Shown here piece after piece: positions 27,109 to 35,992 of a stretch of DNA of 64,000 bases. How positions within the stretch are numbered: the stretch's first letter is position 1; each line of letters starts with the position of its first letter. Source of the stretch: HGM04593 sp045654885 (GTDB lineage Bacteria; Bacteroidota; Bacteroidia; Bacteroidales; Bacteroidaceae); NCBI GenBank assembly GCA_045654885.1, contig JAZOOF010000051.1, forward strand, positions 62,001 through 126,000, in the 5' to 3' direction. The notes under the pieces are model-generated. The model had not been told where the DNA came from. It did not search any database and saw nothing but the letters and a program-made list of their open reading frames with translations. The position numbers and the translations under genes are program-made.

Positions 27109-28614
27109 ATGGATAAGAAATTCTTGACAAACGAAGTGGGTGCACGCGTGCCCGACAACACAAACTCACTTACAGCCGGGGAGCGAGGTCCCATACTGCT
27201 CGAAGACAACTGGCTGCTCGAAAAGCTAGCACATTTTGACCGTGAAGTAATACCCGAACGACGTATGCATGCAAAGGGTAGTGGAGCTTTCGGCTGTTTT
27301 ACAGTTACAAACGACATAACCCGCTATAGCTGTGCATCTGTCTTTTCAAAAGTAGGTAAAAAGACCGATGTTTTTGTACGTTTTTCAACTGTTGCCGGTG
27401 AACGTGGAGCAGCCGATGCCGAACGTGATATACGTGGTTTCGCCGTCAAGTTCTACACCGATGAGGGAAACTGGGATTTGGTCGGCAACAACACGCCTGT
27501 ATTCTTTCTTCGCGACCCGTTGCAGTTCCCCGACCTCAACCATGCCATAAAACGCGACCCGCAGACAAACCTGCACTCACCACAAAGCAACTGGGATTTC
27601 TGGACAATACTCCCCGAGGCTCTGCACCAGATTACCATCGTTATGTCCGACCGTGGCATACCGGCCTCTTACCGTCACATGCACGGCTTCGGTTCACACA
27701 CCTACAGTCTCATAAACAAAAATGGTGAGAGGATATGGGTAAAATTCCATTTCCGCACACAGCAGGGTATAAAGAATATGAGCAATGCAGAGGCTGCCGC
27801 CATCATAGCACACGACCGTGAGAGCCACGGACGCGACCTTTTTACAGCTATTGAAAAAGGAGATTTTCCACGCTGGAAACTATATATACAGGTTATGTTC
27901 GAGGAGCAGGCTGCCACATACAAAGAGAATCCATTTGACATTACAAAGGTGTGGAGCCACAAGGATTTTCCGCTGATAGAGGTAGGCATACTGGAACTTA
28001 ACCGTAACCCTGAAAACTATTTTGCCGAAGTTGAACAGGCAGCTTTTAACCCGGCTCACATAGTACCGGGTATAGGACTTTCGCCCGACAAACTGCTCCA
28101 AGGCAGGCTCTTCTCATACGGCGATGCACAGCGATACCGTCTTGGTGTAAACCATGACCAGATACCTGTAAACAGAGCCAAATGCCCCATGCACAGTTTT
28201 CACCGCGACGGCGCAATGCGCGTAGATGACAACAATGGTGCAACAAAAGGTTATTCACCAAACAGCATCGGTGAATGGAAAACAGCACCGGCAATGTATG
28301 CACACTCGGCTGTTACAGGTGAGTCTATGCGCTATAACCCCTATGAGGACCGCACAGACGACTGTTTCTACCAGCCCGGCAACCTGTACAGGCTCATGAA
28401 CGAAGAGCAAAAGAATACTCTTATCGCAAACACCGCCGAGGATATGTTGCCCGTTACCGACAATATAAAATACCGCCATGCGGCACATTGTTATCTTGCC
28501 GACAAAGAGTATGGCATTCGCCTTGCAAAGGCTTTGAAAATAGATATGACAAAGGTTGAGAAACTGGCCGCAATGAGCGAAACCGAAAGACTTGCAGCAA
28601 CCGCCACCAAATAA
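27109..28614 (+). CDS. katA: Haem catalase (clade 3, KatA type)
   Basis: A 501-residue monofunctional catalase that converts hydrogen peroxide to water and oxygen. Distal His lies in PERRMHAKGSGAFG, the conserved Asn in VGNNTPVFFLRDP, and the proximal haem-ligand Tyr in RLFSYGDAQRYRLG. The length is that of small-subunit catalases. The start MDKKFLTNEVG follows a hairpin immediately; an upstream GTG in frame would place part of that hairpin in the coding region and is not favoured. In Bacteroides such catalases are induced by oxygen and peroxide through OxyR; I cannot identify an OxyR site here by eye. Confidence 0.96.
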   Translation: MDKKFLTNEVGARVPDNTNSLTAGERGPILLEDNWLLEKLAHFDREVIPERRMHAKGSGAFGCFTVTNDITRYSCASVFSKVGKKTDVFVRFSTVAGERGAADAERDIRGFAVKFYTDEGNWDLVGNNTPVFFLRDPLQFPDLNHAIKRDPQTNLHSPQSNWDFWTILPEALHQITIVMSDRGIPASYRHMHGFGSHTYSLINKNGERIWVKFHFRTQQGIKNMSNAEAAAIIAHDRESHGRDLFTAIEKGDFPRWKLYIQVMFEEQAATYKENPFDITKVWSHKDFPLIEVGILELNRNPENYFAEVEQAAFNPAHIVPGIGLSPDKLLQGRLFSYGDAQRYRLGVNHDQIPVNRAKCPMHSFHRDGAMRVDDNNGATKGYSPNSIGEWKTAPAMYAHSAVTGESMRYNPYEDRTDDCFYQPGNLYRLMNEEQKNTLIANTAEDMLPVTDNIKYRHAAHCYLADKEYGIRLAKALKIDMTKVEKLAAMSETERLAATATK

Positions 28615-28645
28615 AAAAAATCGGCTTAATTAAGCCGATTTTTTT
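28614..28645. terminator. Bidirectional terminator shared by katA and lgt
   Basis: A perfect 32-base palindrome built from AAAAAAATCGGCTTAA and its complement serves convergent katA and lgt. The lgt stop codon (28630-28632) lies at its centre, so the last lgt codons are part of the stem. Confidence 0.9.
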
Positions 28646-29457
28646 ATGCCTTTTATCATGAAATAAGCTCCTGTAATTATGAGCGGAATACTCAACCACT
28701 GTCCCATTATTAAGGTCATACCATCCTCAAAGGCTACCTGGTTTTCTTTGATGAACTCCACAAAGAAACGGAAGGTAAAGATGGTAAACAGGCAATATCC
28801 CATAAATAGTCCGGTACCTATTTTTGCTTTATATTTCTTATATAACAGCAGCCCGAAGAGGAATATTATGGCATATGCAATAGCCTCGTAAAGCTGGGCA
28901 GGGTGGTGGGGAACAGTCTCACCGGCCTGCACAAAGATAACTCCCCAAGGGAGGTCGGTCTCGGTACCTATTATTTCACTGTTCATAAAGTTGCCAATGC
29001 GCACCATAGCCGAAAAGAACGGTGCTGCAACAGCAATATTATCGAGCGTCCACACCATTGTGAGCTTTGTTTTCCTTGTATAAAGAATCAATGCAATAAT
29101 TACACCAATAACTCCACCATGGCTTGCCAATCCCTCGTAACCGCTGAACACCCAGCCATCGGCTGTATTCCTTATTGGCAGCAGCATCTCAATGGGGTGA
29201 GCGAGGTAGTAATCGGGCTGATAGAAGAGACAGTGTCCCAAACGTGCACCAACCAGTATACCAATGAAACAATACATGAACAGCGGGTCGAAAAGTTCAT
29301 CGCTGACACCGCCTTTTTTATACAGTTTCTGGACTATAAGGTATGCCCCAAGCAGACCTATTACCCAGCACAGGGAGTAATACCTTATTCCGAATCCAAA
29401 GATAGAGAACAGGGTTACCGATGGATCCCAGACAATTGCGCAGTCTATAAGGCTCAT
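28630..29457 (-). CDS. lgt: Prolipoprotein diacylglyceryl transferase
   Basis: A 275-residue inner-membrane enzyme that transfers diacylglycerol from phosphatidylglycerol to the lipobox cysteine, the first step of lipoprotein maturation. It has about seven hydrophobic segments. Family motifs include GILVGARLGHCLFYQPDYY, YEGLASHGGVIGVIIAL (the essential His-Gly), RIGNFMNSEIIG and PHHPAQLYEA. The start MSLIDCAIVWDPS lies five bases after the ychF stop, so ychF and lgt form an operon. Its product would process the lipoproteins predicted elsewhere in the window, such as the SusD-like protein. Confidence 0.96.
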   Translation of the reverse strand: MSLIDCAIVWDPSVTLFSIFGFGIRYYSLCWVIGLLGAYLIVQKLYKKGGVSDELFDPLFMYCFIGILVGARLGHCLFYQPDYYLAHPIEMLLPIRNTADGWVFSGYEGLASHGGVIGVIIALILYTRKTKLTMVWTLDNIAVAAPFFSAMVRIGNFMNSEIIGTETDLPWGVIFVQAGETVPHHPAQLYEAIAYAIIFLFGLLLYKKYKAKIGTGLFMGYCLFTIFTFRFFVEFIKENQVAFEDGMTLIMGQWLSIPLIITGAYFMIKGIKKSA

Positions 29458-29462
29458 AGCTG

Positions 29463-30566
29463 TTATACGTTAAAACGGAAGTGCATTATATCACCGTCCT
29501 GCACAACATACTCCTTACCCTCGACACTCATCTTGCCGGCCTCCTTAACGGCAGCCTCGGAACCATAGTTGACATAATCGTCATACTTGATGACCTCGGC
29601 ACGGATGAAGCCCTTCTCGAAATCGGTGTGGATTACACCGGCACACTGTGGAGCCTTCCATCCCTTGCGGAATGTCCATGCTTTTACCTCCATTGGACCA
29701 GCTGTAATATATGTCTGTAGATTCAGAAGCTGGTAAATAGCCTTGATTAGACGGTCGCAACCGGACTCCTTCAGGCCCATATCCTCAAGAAACATCTGCT
29801 TCTCCTCATAGCTTTCGAGTTCGGCTATGTCGGCCTCGGTCTGTGCCGAGATAATAAGCAACTCGGCATGCTCGTCCTTGATTGCCTCGCGCACAGCATC
29901 GACATACTTGTTGCCATTGGCTGCCGATGTATCATCGACATTGCACACATAGAGCACAGGCTTCGATGTAAGCAGGAAAAGGTTCTTTGCAATAAGTTGC
30001 TCATCCTCGGTATCAAAAACCACTGTACGGGCCGATTTTCCGGCTTCAAGAGCCTCTTTGAACCTCATGAGTACATCATACTCAAGCTTAGCCTGCTTGT
30101 CGCCGCCCACACGCGCCTGTTTCTCGACACGCTTTATTTTATTCTCAACGGTATCAAGGTCCTTGAACTGGAGCTCAAGGTCAATGATTTCCTTGTCGCG
30201 CACAGGGTTCACAGAGCCGTCGACATGCACAATATTCTCGTTGTCGAAACAACGGAGAACGTGGATTATAGCATCGGTCTCACGTATGTTGCCAAGGAAC
30301 TGGTTACCCAATCCCTCGCCCTTGCTTGCACCCTTTACAAGACCTGCGATATCCACGATATCACAAGTTGCGGGAACAATACGGTCGGGGTATACAAGCT
30401 CTGCCAATTTATTCAATCGTTCATCGGGAACGGTAATCTGTCCCAACTGTGCATCAATTGTACAGAACGGGAAGTTTGCTGCCTGCGCCTTTGCACTTGA
30501 AAGGCAGTTGAAAAGTGTGGATTTACCAACGTTGGGCAAGCCAACAATACCTGCTTTTAAAGCCAT
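29463..30566 (-). CDS. ychF: Redox-regulated ribosome-binding ATPase YchF (OLA1 family)
   Basis: A 367-residue Obg-related P-loop protein. It has G1 GLPNVGKSTLFN, the switch region ANFPFCTIDAQLG, G3 DIAGLVKGASKGEGLGNQFL, a coiled-coil insertion (about 125-200) and a C-terminal TGS domain (about 283-365, YITAGPMEVKAWTFRKGWKA, HTDFEKGFIRAEVI). YchF binds ribosomes and prefers ATP. Length is typical. It has its own strong promoter just past the polA stop and is followed five bases later by lgt. Confidence 0.97.
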   Translation of the reverse strand: MALKAGIVGLPNVGKSTLFNCLSSAKAQAANFPFCTIDAQLGQITVPDERLNKLAELVYPDRIVPATCDIVDIAGLVKGASKGEGLGNQFLGNIRETDAIIHVLRCFDNENIVHVDGSVNPVRDKEIIDLELQFKDLDTVENKIKRVEKQARVGGDKQAKLEYDVLMRFKEALEAGKSARTVVFDTEDEQLIAKNLFLLTSKPVLYVCNVDDTSAANGNKYVDAVREAIKDEHAELLIISAQTEADIAELESYEEKQMFLEDMGLKESGCDRLIKAIYQLLNLQTYITAGPMEVKAWTFRKGWKAPQCAGVIHTDFEKGFIRAEVIKYDDYVNYGSEAAVKEAGKMSVEGKEYVVQDGDIMHFRFNV

Positions 30567-30603
30567 ATGAATATAAAATTTTTATCGTTTTAAAAAAGTT
30601 ATG

Positions 30604-30634
30604 CAAAGGTAGTTATTTTTTCCGGTACTGCAAA
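30604..30634 (-). promoter_or_regulatory. ychF-lgt promoter
   Basis: Minus-strand TTTG (30631-30634), a 19-base spacer and TACCTTTG (30604-30611) match the consensus exactly, in the 73-base gap between polA and ychF. Confidence 0.8.
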
Positions 30635-30639
30635 ACGGC

Positions 30640-33468
30640 TTAATGTGCCTCCAGCCAATTGGTACCCCAGCCATAATCGGCAATCAATGGCACGCTGAGT
30701 GATATTGCATTCTGCATCTCATCCTCGACAATAGCAAGTACAATATCCTTCTCGTCAGGATGAACATTGAAGTTCAACTCATCGTGCACCTGCAGAATCA
30801 TTGTCGATTTCAATGACTCAGCCTTGAAACGCTGGTATATGTTTATCATGGCCACCTTGATGATATCGGCCGCACTGCCCTGGATTGGGGCATTCACGGC
30901 ATTGCGCTCGGCATACCCGCGTACCACAGCATTGTGCGAGTTAATATCGGGCAAGTAACGCTTGCGGTGGTATATTGTCTCCACATACCCCTTTTCCTTT
31001 GCCTCTTGTTTGCATTTTTCAATATACTCCTGCACACCGCTGTAGGTTGCAAAATAGTTCTCGATGAGCTCCTTTGCCTCGCGACGGTCTACATTCATCC
31101 TCTCGGCAAGACCAAATACCGAAATACCATATATTATACCGAAATTAGCCACTTTTGCTTTACGGCGCTCATCCTTTGTGACCTCTTCAATAGGCTTCTT
31201 ATACACCTTTGCTGCAGTTGCCGCATGAATGTCATAGCCGCTACGGAAGTCCTCAATCATATTCCTGTCACCGCTCAGATGAGCCATTATACGCAACTCT
31301 ATCTGCGAGTAGTCGACCGAGAGGAACAGACAACCGTCATCGGGGACAAATGCCTTGCGCACCTCCTTGCCATCCTCGTCGCGGATGGGTATATTCTGCA
31401 AGTTCGGATTGCTTGAACTCAAACGCCCGGTTGCCGTTACAGTCTGGTTATACGAAGTGTGTATTTTTCCAGTTCGCGGATTTACAAGCTCGGGCAGAGC
31501 ATCGATATATGTGCTCAAAAGTTTCTTCAAGCCACGATACTGCAGAATCTCCTTTACAATAGGGTGGCGGTTCTGTAGCTGGGCAAGAACATCCTCGGAC
31601 GTGACATACTGGCCTGTCTTAGTCTTTTTAGGCTTATCTACTATTTTTAATTTGCCAAAAAGAATGTCACCAACCTGCTTTGGCGATGCAATGTTGAAAG
31701 GCTCGCCGGCAAGCGAATATATATGCTCCTCTATTTCGGCAAGGCGCTTGCTGAAGAGTTGCGATGTCTCCTTCAGTGCAACGGTGTCAATCCTTGCTCC
31801 ATTGCGTTCCATATAAGCAAGCACAGGGACAAGAGGCATTTCAATTTTATAGAACAAATCCTCAATACCCTCTTTCTTCAACTCCTCCTGCAAAATATTC
31901 TTCAGTTTGAGAGTTACATCGGCATCCTCGCACGCATAATCGCACACAAGGGTAGGGGAGATGTCGCGCATGTTCTTCTGGCCGCGTCCCTTTTCACCAA
32001 TCAACTCCTCAATCTTTATAGTTTCGTAATTAAGGTAAATTTCGGCAAGGTAGTCCATTCCGTGGAACAATTCGGGTTGCAGTACATAATGAGCAATCAT
32101 GGTGTCGAAAAGTTTTCCGCGCACCTCTATTCCGTAATTGCCAAGGACTGTAATATCGTATTTCAAATTTTGGCCAACTTTCTCAATCTCCTCGTTTTCG
32201 AAAATTTCCCTCAAAAATTCAAGACGTGAAAGAACCTTCTCTCTCTCGGCCGGCATTGTCACATAAAATGCCTCGTTCTCCTTCACAGAGAAGCTTACAC
32301 CCACCAATTCGGCATCAAGAGCAACAGTACTTGTTGTCTCGGTGTCAAAACACACAGTTTTGTAATTTTTCAGTACATCAGCCAAAGAGGATATATCTTT
32401 CTCTGTTTCAACGAGTTTATACACATTTTGCATATCTTTTAACGCAAAATGGCTCGATTTTTTTTCTTCACCCGTATCTTCGCCCGCAAAAAAATCAAAG
32501 AGAGAGCCTTGAAGAGGATCTTGTTTTGCACTTTTTTTGGTCGATGCAGAAACGGCTGGAGCAACAGACGGTGCTTCGTCAAAAAGTGAAGGTGCCTGTT
32601 GATTTTTAATAACACGCTCCTTTAAGGCGCGCAATTCGTAAAAAATGAAAAGACGGGACAACTCCTCTTCGTTTGGTTGCTCGCGTTTCAATTCAGACAT
32701 ATCAAGTTCAATAGGCACATCGGTCTTTATTGTTGCAAGGAATTTACTGAAGAGAATCTGCTCCCTGTTTTCCTCGACTTTTGTTTTTAGTGTTCCTTTA
32801 AGTTCAGCTGTGTTGGCAAGCATATTCTCAATGCTGCCAAACTGGGCAATCAATTTCTGCGCGGTCTTTTCTCCCACACCCGGACAACCCGGGATGTTAT
32901 CACTGGAGTCACCCATCAGTCCAAGCAGGTCAATCACCTGTTCAGTAGTTTCAATACCGAACTTCTCCTTCACCCTCTCGACACCCATCACCTCAAACTC
33001 CTTGTCGCCATATTTTGGACGGTAAATAAAAGTGGTCTCCGATACAAGCTGCCCGTAGTCTTTGTCGGGGGTCATCATATATGTAATTATCCCTCTTTTC
33101 TCCGCCTGTTTTGCAAGTGTGCCTATTACATCATCGGCCTCAAAGCCCGGAACCTCGAAAATTGGAATATTATAAGCTTTGATAAACTCCTTGATAACAG
33201 GAACAGATTCCCTTATGACCTCGGGTGTCTCTTCGCGCTGTGCCTTGTACTGCTCATAGGCCTCGTGACGGAATGTGGGACCTTTGGGATCAAAGGCAAT
33301 ACCAATATGAGTAGGGTTCTCTTTTCTCAACACATCCTCAAGGGTGTTTATAAAACCCATGATGGCCGATGTATTGAAACCTTTGGAGTTTATTCTCGGA
33401 TTCTTTATAAATGCATAGTATGCACGATATATGAGCGCATATGCATCGAGAAGAAATAGTTTTTCCAT
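30640..33468 (-). CDS. polA: DNA polymerase I
   Basis: A 942-residue three-domain polymerase for Okazaki-fragment processing and repair. The 5'-3' exonuclease occupies about 1-290 (MEKLFLLDAYALIYRAYYAF, FEADDVIGTLA, LMGDSSDNIPG). A low-complexity linker (about 295-335) follows. The 3'-5' proofreading domain (about 355-530) keeps its acidic residues (VCFDTETTSTVALDAELVG, NLKYDITVL, DYACEDADVTLKL). The polymerase domain has LSVDYSQIELRIMAHLSGD, the O-helix region ERRKAKVANFGIIYGISVFG and LQVHDELNFNV. All catalytic motifs look intact. It is transcribed divergently from the polyprenyl synthetase gene. Confidence 0.97.
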   Translation of the reverse strand: MEKLFLLDAYALIYRAYYAFIKNPRINSKGFNTSAIMGFINTLEDVLRKENPTHIGIAFDPKGPTFRHEAYEQYKAQREETPEVIRESVPVIKEFIKAYNIPIFEVPGFEADDVIGTLAKQAEKRGIITYMMTPDKDYGQLVSETTFIYRPKYGDKEFEVMGVERVKEKFGIETTEQVIDLLGLMGDSSDNIPGCPGVGEKTAQKLIAQFGSIENMLANTAELKGTLKTKVEENREQILFSKFLATIKTDVPIELDMSELKREQPNEEELSRLFIFYELRALKERVIKNQQAPSLFDEAPSVAPAVSASTKKSAKQDPLQGSLFDFFAGEDTGEEKKSSHFALKDMQNVYKLVETEKDISSLADVLKNYKTVCFDTETTSTVALDAELVGVSFSVKENEAFYVTMPAEREKVLSRLEFLREIFENEEIEKVGQNLKYDITVLGNYGIEVRGKLFDTMIAHYVLQPELFHGMDYLAEIYLNYETIKIEELIGEKGRGQKNMRDISPTLVCDYACEDADVTLKLKNILQEELKKEGIEDLFYKIEMPLVPVLAYMERNGARIDTVALKETSQLFSKRLAEIEEHIYSLAGEPFNIASPKQVGDILFGKLKIVDKPKKTKTGQYVTSEDVLAQLQNRHPIVKEILQYRGLKKLLSTYIDALPELVNPRTGKIHTSYNQTVTATGRLSSSNPNLQNIPIRDEDGKEVRKAFVPDDGCLFLSVDYSQIELRIMAHLSGDRNMIEDFRSGYDIHAATAAKVYKKPIEEVTKDERRKAKVANFGIIYGISVFGLAERMNVDRREAKELIENYFATYSGVQEYIEKCKQEAKEKGYVETIYHRKRYLPDINSHNAVVRGYAERNAVNAPIQGSAADIIKVAMINIYQRFKAESLKSTMILQVHDELNFNVHPDEKDIVLAIVEDEMQNAISLSVPLIADYGWGTNWLEAH

Positions 33469-33506
33469 CTTGAAATAAAATTAACCGCTTGTAAAAATAC
33501 ATAATT

Positions 33507-33540
33507 TTTGCCACTTTGGTTTGCTTTTTTATTACTTTTG
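33507..33540 (+). promoter_or_regulatory. Promoter of the polyprenyl synthetase gene
   Basis: TACTTTTG (33533-33540) is an exact -7 element; TTTG at 33507-33510 gives a 22-base spacer, slightly long, and two other TTTG copies lie closer. It is about 50 bases upstream of the start codon. Confidence 0.55.
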
Positions 33541-33592
33541 CACACAAACAGAGTTATAAGTTTTAAATTAACAAACCATACTTATATCCATT

Positions 33593-34567
33593 ATGGATTT
33601 TTTGTCTTTGATAAACAAACCTATTGAACAGGAAATCGCCGATTTCAACGGATTTTTCAAGTCGCAGTTGAAAAGCGATGTCATGCTCATGAACGATGCA
33701 TTGTCCTTCCTAAGCGAATCAATTGGAAAGATGATGCGTCCTACACTGGTTTTATTGGTGGCAAAAAGTATAGGTAACCTTAATGAGAAAACTTTCTCGG
33801 CAGCAACAGCAGTAGAGATGCTGCATACAGCCAGTCTATTGCATGATGATGTAATAGACGAGAGCGACAAACGACGCGGCCGTCCATCACTGAACACACG
33901 TTTCAACAACAATGTTGCAGTACTTGCCGGTGACTACCTGTTCTCAATGGCACTAAACAACACTGCAAAGACAGGTGACATACGTGTTGTAGATGCCATA
34001 TCGGTCATGGGACGCGACCTGCCTAACGGCGAAGTACTACAGGTTGAACTGCAGCAGAACGGCACATACAGCGAGGAGAATTATTTGAAAGTAATATACA
34101 ACAAGACCGCTTCGCTTTTCGTATGCTGCGCAGCCTGTGCGGTATACACAGCCGGAGGCTGCGATGAAATGGTTGAAAAATTCAGTAATTACGGAAAATA
34201 CGCAGGACTCTGTTTTCAGATGAAAGATGATATTTTCGATTACTACAGCAATGATATCGGAAAACCCACAGGCAGCGACATGCGAGAAGGAAAAATAACA
34301 TTGCCGGCCCTGTATGTTCTACGCACAAGCTCAACCCCCGCTTTGGAACCCATTCGCGAGAAACTGTCAAAAGGAATTTATCTCGATGAAAAGGAGATAG
34401 AAACATTGATAGAGATATCAAAAAATGAGGGTGGAGTAGAGTACACCAATAAAATGATAAACAGCTACAGAGAGAAGGCTATCGAATCCATCCCGGCTGA
34501 GATAGGAGAGGAATACCGCAATGCACTTGTCGCTTATATCGACTACGTGATTTCAAGAGAAAAATAA
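33593..34567 (+). CDS. ispB: Long-chain all-trans polyprenyl diphosphate synthase
   Basis: A 324-residue prenyltransferase that elongates farnesyl diphosphate with isopentenyl diphosphate to make the menaquinone side chain. Both aspartate-rich motifs are present: FARM LLHDDVIDESDKRRGRPS and SARM QMKDDIFDYYSND, with the basic GKMMRP near the N-terminus. The residue pattern before FARM (TASLLHDD) suggests a long product, but chain length cannot be set by eye. It is a single-gene unit ended by a strong hairpin. Gene symbol by family resemblance. Confidence 0.9.
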   Translation: MDFLSLINKPIEQEIADFNGFFKSQLKSDVMLMNDALSFLSESIGKMMRPTLVLLVAKSIGNLNEKTFSAATAVEMLHTASLLHDDVIDESDKRRGRPSLNTRFNNNVAVLAGDYLFSMALNNTAKTGDIRVVDAISVMGRDLPNGEVLQVELQQNGTYSEENYLKVIYNKTASLFVCCAACAVYTAGGCDEMVEKFSNYGKYAGLCFQMKDDIFDYYSNDIGKPTGSDMREGKITLPALYVLRTSSTPALEPIREKLSKGIYLDEKEIETLIEISKNEGGVEYTNKMINSYREKAIESIPAEIGEEYRNALVAYIDYVISREK

Positions 34568-34579
34568 TTTAAGCATATA

Positions 34580-34625
34580 AACAAAATCATCCACCCGTAC
34601 AATAGTATGAGTGGATGATTTTGTT
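34580..34625. terminator. Bidirectional terminator between ispB and the unknown membrane-protein gene
   Basis: A perfect 15-bp stem (AACAAAATCATCCAC and its complement) with a 16-base loop lies between two convergent genes, with T-rich ends in both directions. Confidence 0.85.
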
Positions 34626-34639
34626 ATACATGGTGTGTA

Positions 34640-35869
34640 TTACATGTACAGAATATAATTGCGTAAGTAATTGAAAAATCCCCAAAGTGCCAAAAAGAAT
34701 GCTATCATAGCAAGAATTGCCAGACCTATAATCAAAAATATCCAATGTTGGCTATGATCATCTTCAACAGTTCTGGTACCATCGGACCATTTTGTAACAG
34801 TTCTCACTGTCTGCGCACTTGCTATGAATCCGAAGACAGCAGCCAAACATCCGGCAGATAATGTTCCACGTGTCTTGAAAGCATCTTTATTATGCATAAA
34901 GATAGGCTTATAGCAAGACAATATATATATGGCAAGGCTTAATACAAAGAATGGAACAGCTTGCAAGCCGCCGGTAATTGCCATGATAACAGCCAACACC
35001 ACAGTTATTCCAATGAGCATCTTATTTCCCGAAAAAGAACGTGCCCAATTAGCATTTACCAATTCACAGACCTCGTTCAATGAATCAACCAAAGCCCTGT
35101 CCGTAGGCATAATTTCCAGACACCGGTTAATACATTCCTCAGTATCGTCTACCATCTTCTTGTTTACAGCAACTCGCTGGTCTTCACCATTCTCATCCTT
35201 ATATGGTTTCCAAGAATCAAAACACCTGTCAAGTACATCATAAGCAGCCTTATTCTCGGCATAGCTTGCCTCTGCCGGTTTACCGGCAGCAACACGCATT
35301 TTTTTTATCTCCACTACAGAATAAGCTTGTGGGAAGTGTTTGAGGCGAGTAAGGATATATATCATGTGAATCAATGAACCAAAGAGCGCAATAACAATCA
35401 ACAAAGGAATCAAGATGGCAAAAAACTCTTCGGCGGTAAAAGCTCCATCATTTATATCCTCGTTATAAACTTCACTATTCACAAATACAATATTGCTTAA
35501 TTCATCATTACCGTTTATAATGACATTTCCATTATCAAGAACCGCCCCGAGTTTTCCTTTCCCTATTTTTTCACCATCCAAGGCATTTACTTTTGTATAC
35601 TTGATTGAAAGTTTCCCGTTTTCACCGGCTATTTTATTGAATATATAATACTCGCTGTATTCATTCATTTCATTTACAACAGCAATACCTCCATAACAGT
35701 CGGTGTCCTGACTATATGGAAAATGATTCAAATTACTGGTTGAGTGTATATAAATTTCATGCCCGATTTCCGAAGCCCAATGACCAAAAACCGTTGTTTG
35801 CGCAAACGTGACAGCTGATACTAAAAGAAGAAAAAATGCCAATAAACTTTTTTTAATGAGTGCTTTCAT
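34640..35869 (-). CDS. Unrecognised exported membrane protein
   Basis: A 409-residue protein I cannot assign. It has a signal peptide (1-23, LLLVSAVTFAQ), an extracytoplasmic beta-rich region (about 24-145), a transmembrane segment (FFAILIPLLIVIALFGSLIHMIYIL), a soluble stretch of about 110 residues (ENKAAYDVLDRCFDSWKPYK, VDDTEECINRCLEIMPTDRAL), two hydrophobic segments (MLIGITVVLAVIMAITGG, VPFFVLSLAIYILSC), a further pair near AGCLAAVFGFIASAQ and a last helix (IFLIIGLAILAMIAFFLALWGFF). Codon use looks like its neighbours. It is monocistronic, with a 10-bp inverted repeat upstream (35891-35958). No enzyme motif is visible. Confidence 0.8.
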   Translation of the reverse strand: MKALIKKSLLAFFLLLVSAVTFAQTTVFGHWASEIGHEIYIHSTSNLNHFPYSQDTDCYGGIAVVNEMNEYSEYYIFNKIAGENGKLSIKYTKVNALDGEKIGKGKLGAVLDNGNVIINGNDELSNIVFVNSEVYNEDINDGAFTAEEFFAILIPLLIVIALFGSLIHMIYILTRLKHFPQAYSVVEIKKMRVAAGKPAEASYAENKAAYDVLDRCFDSWKPYKDENGEDQRVAVNKKMVDDTEECINRCLEIMPTDRALVDSLNEVCELVNANWARSFSGNKMLIGITVVLAVIMAITGGLQAVPFFVLSLAIYILSCYKPIFMHNKDAFKTRGTLSAGCLAAVFGFIASAQTVRTVTKWSDGTRTVEDDHSQHWIFLIIGLAILAMIAFFLALWGFFNYLRNYILYM

Positions 35870-35890
35870 AATAAAATCAATTTAAATTCA

Positions 35891-35958
35891 GAAGCTGTTT
35901 AAATTATTTACAAATGCATGTAAAATAACACACAATTGGATATAATATAAACAGCTTC
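35891..35958. repeat. Perfect inverted repeat upstream of the unknown membrane-protein gene
   Basis: GAAGCTGTTT (35891-35900) and AAACAGCTTC (35949-35958) form perfect 10-base arms with a 48-base AT-rich centre. It lies between the deoC stop and the start of the unknown gene. It could be an operator, a long-loop hairpin ending deoC transcripts, or a small element remnant. Confidence 0.6.
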
Positions 35959-35992
35959 CTAAATAATGTAGAAACAAATTTACCCCATTTAA

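Noticed and set aside
34862..34877. Second parS-like site (TGTTCCACGTGTCTTG)
   Set aside because: Only the first 11 bases match; the palindrome is broken on one side and it lies in a coding region, so chance is likely.
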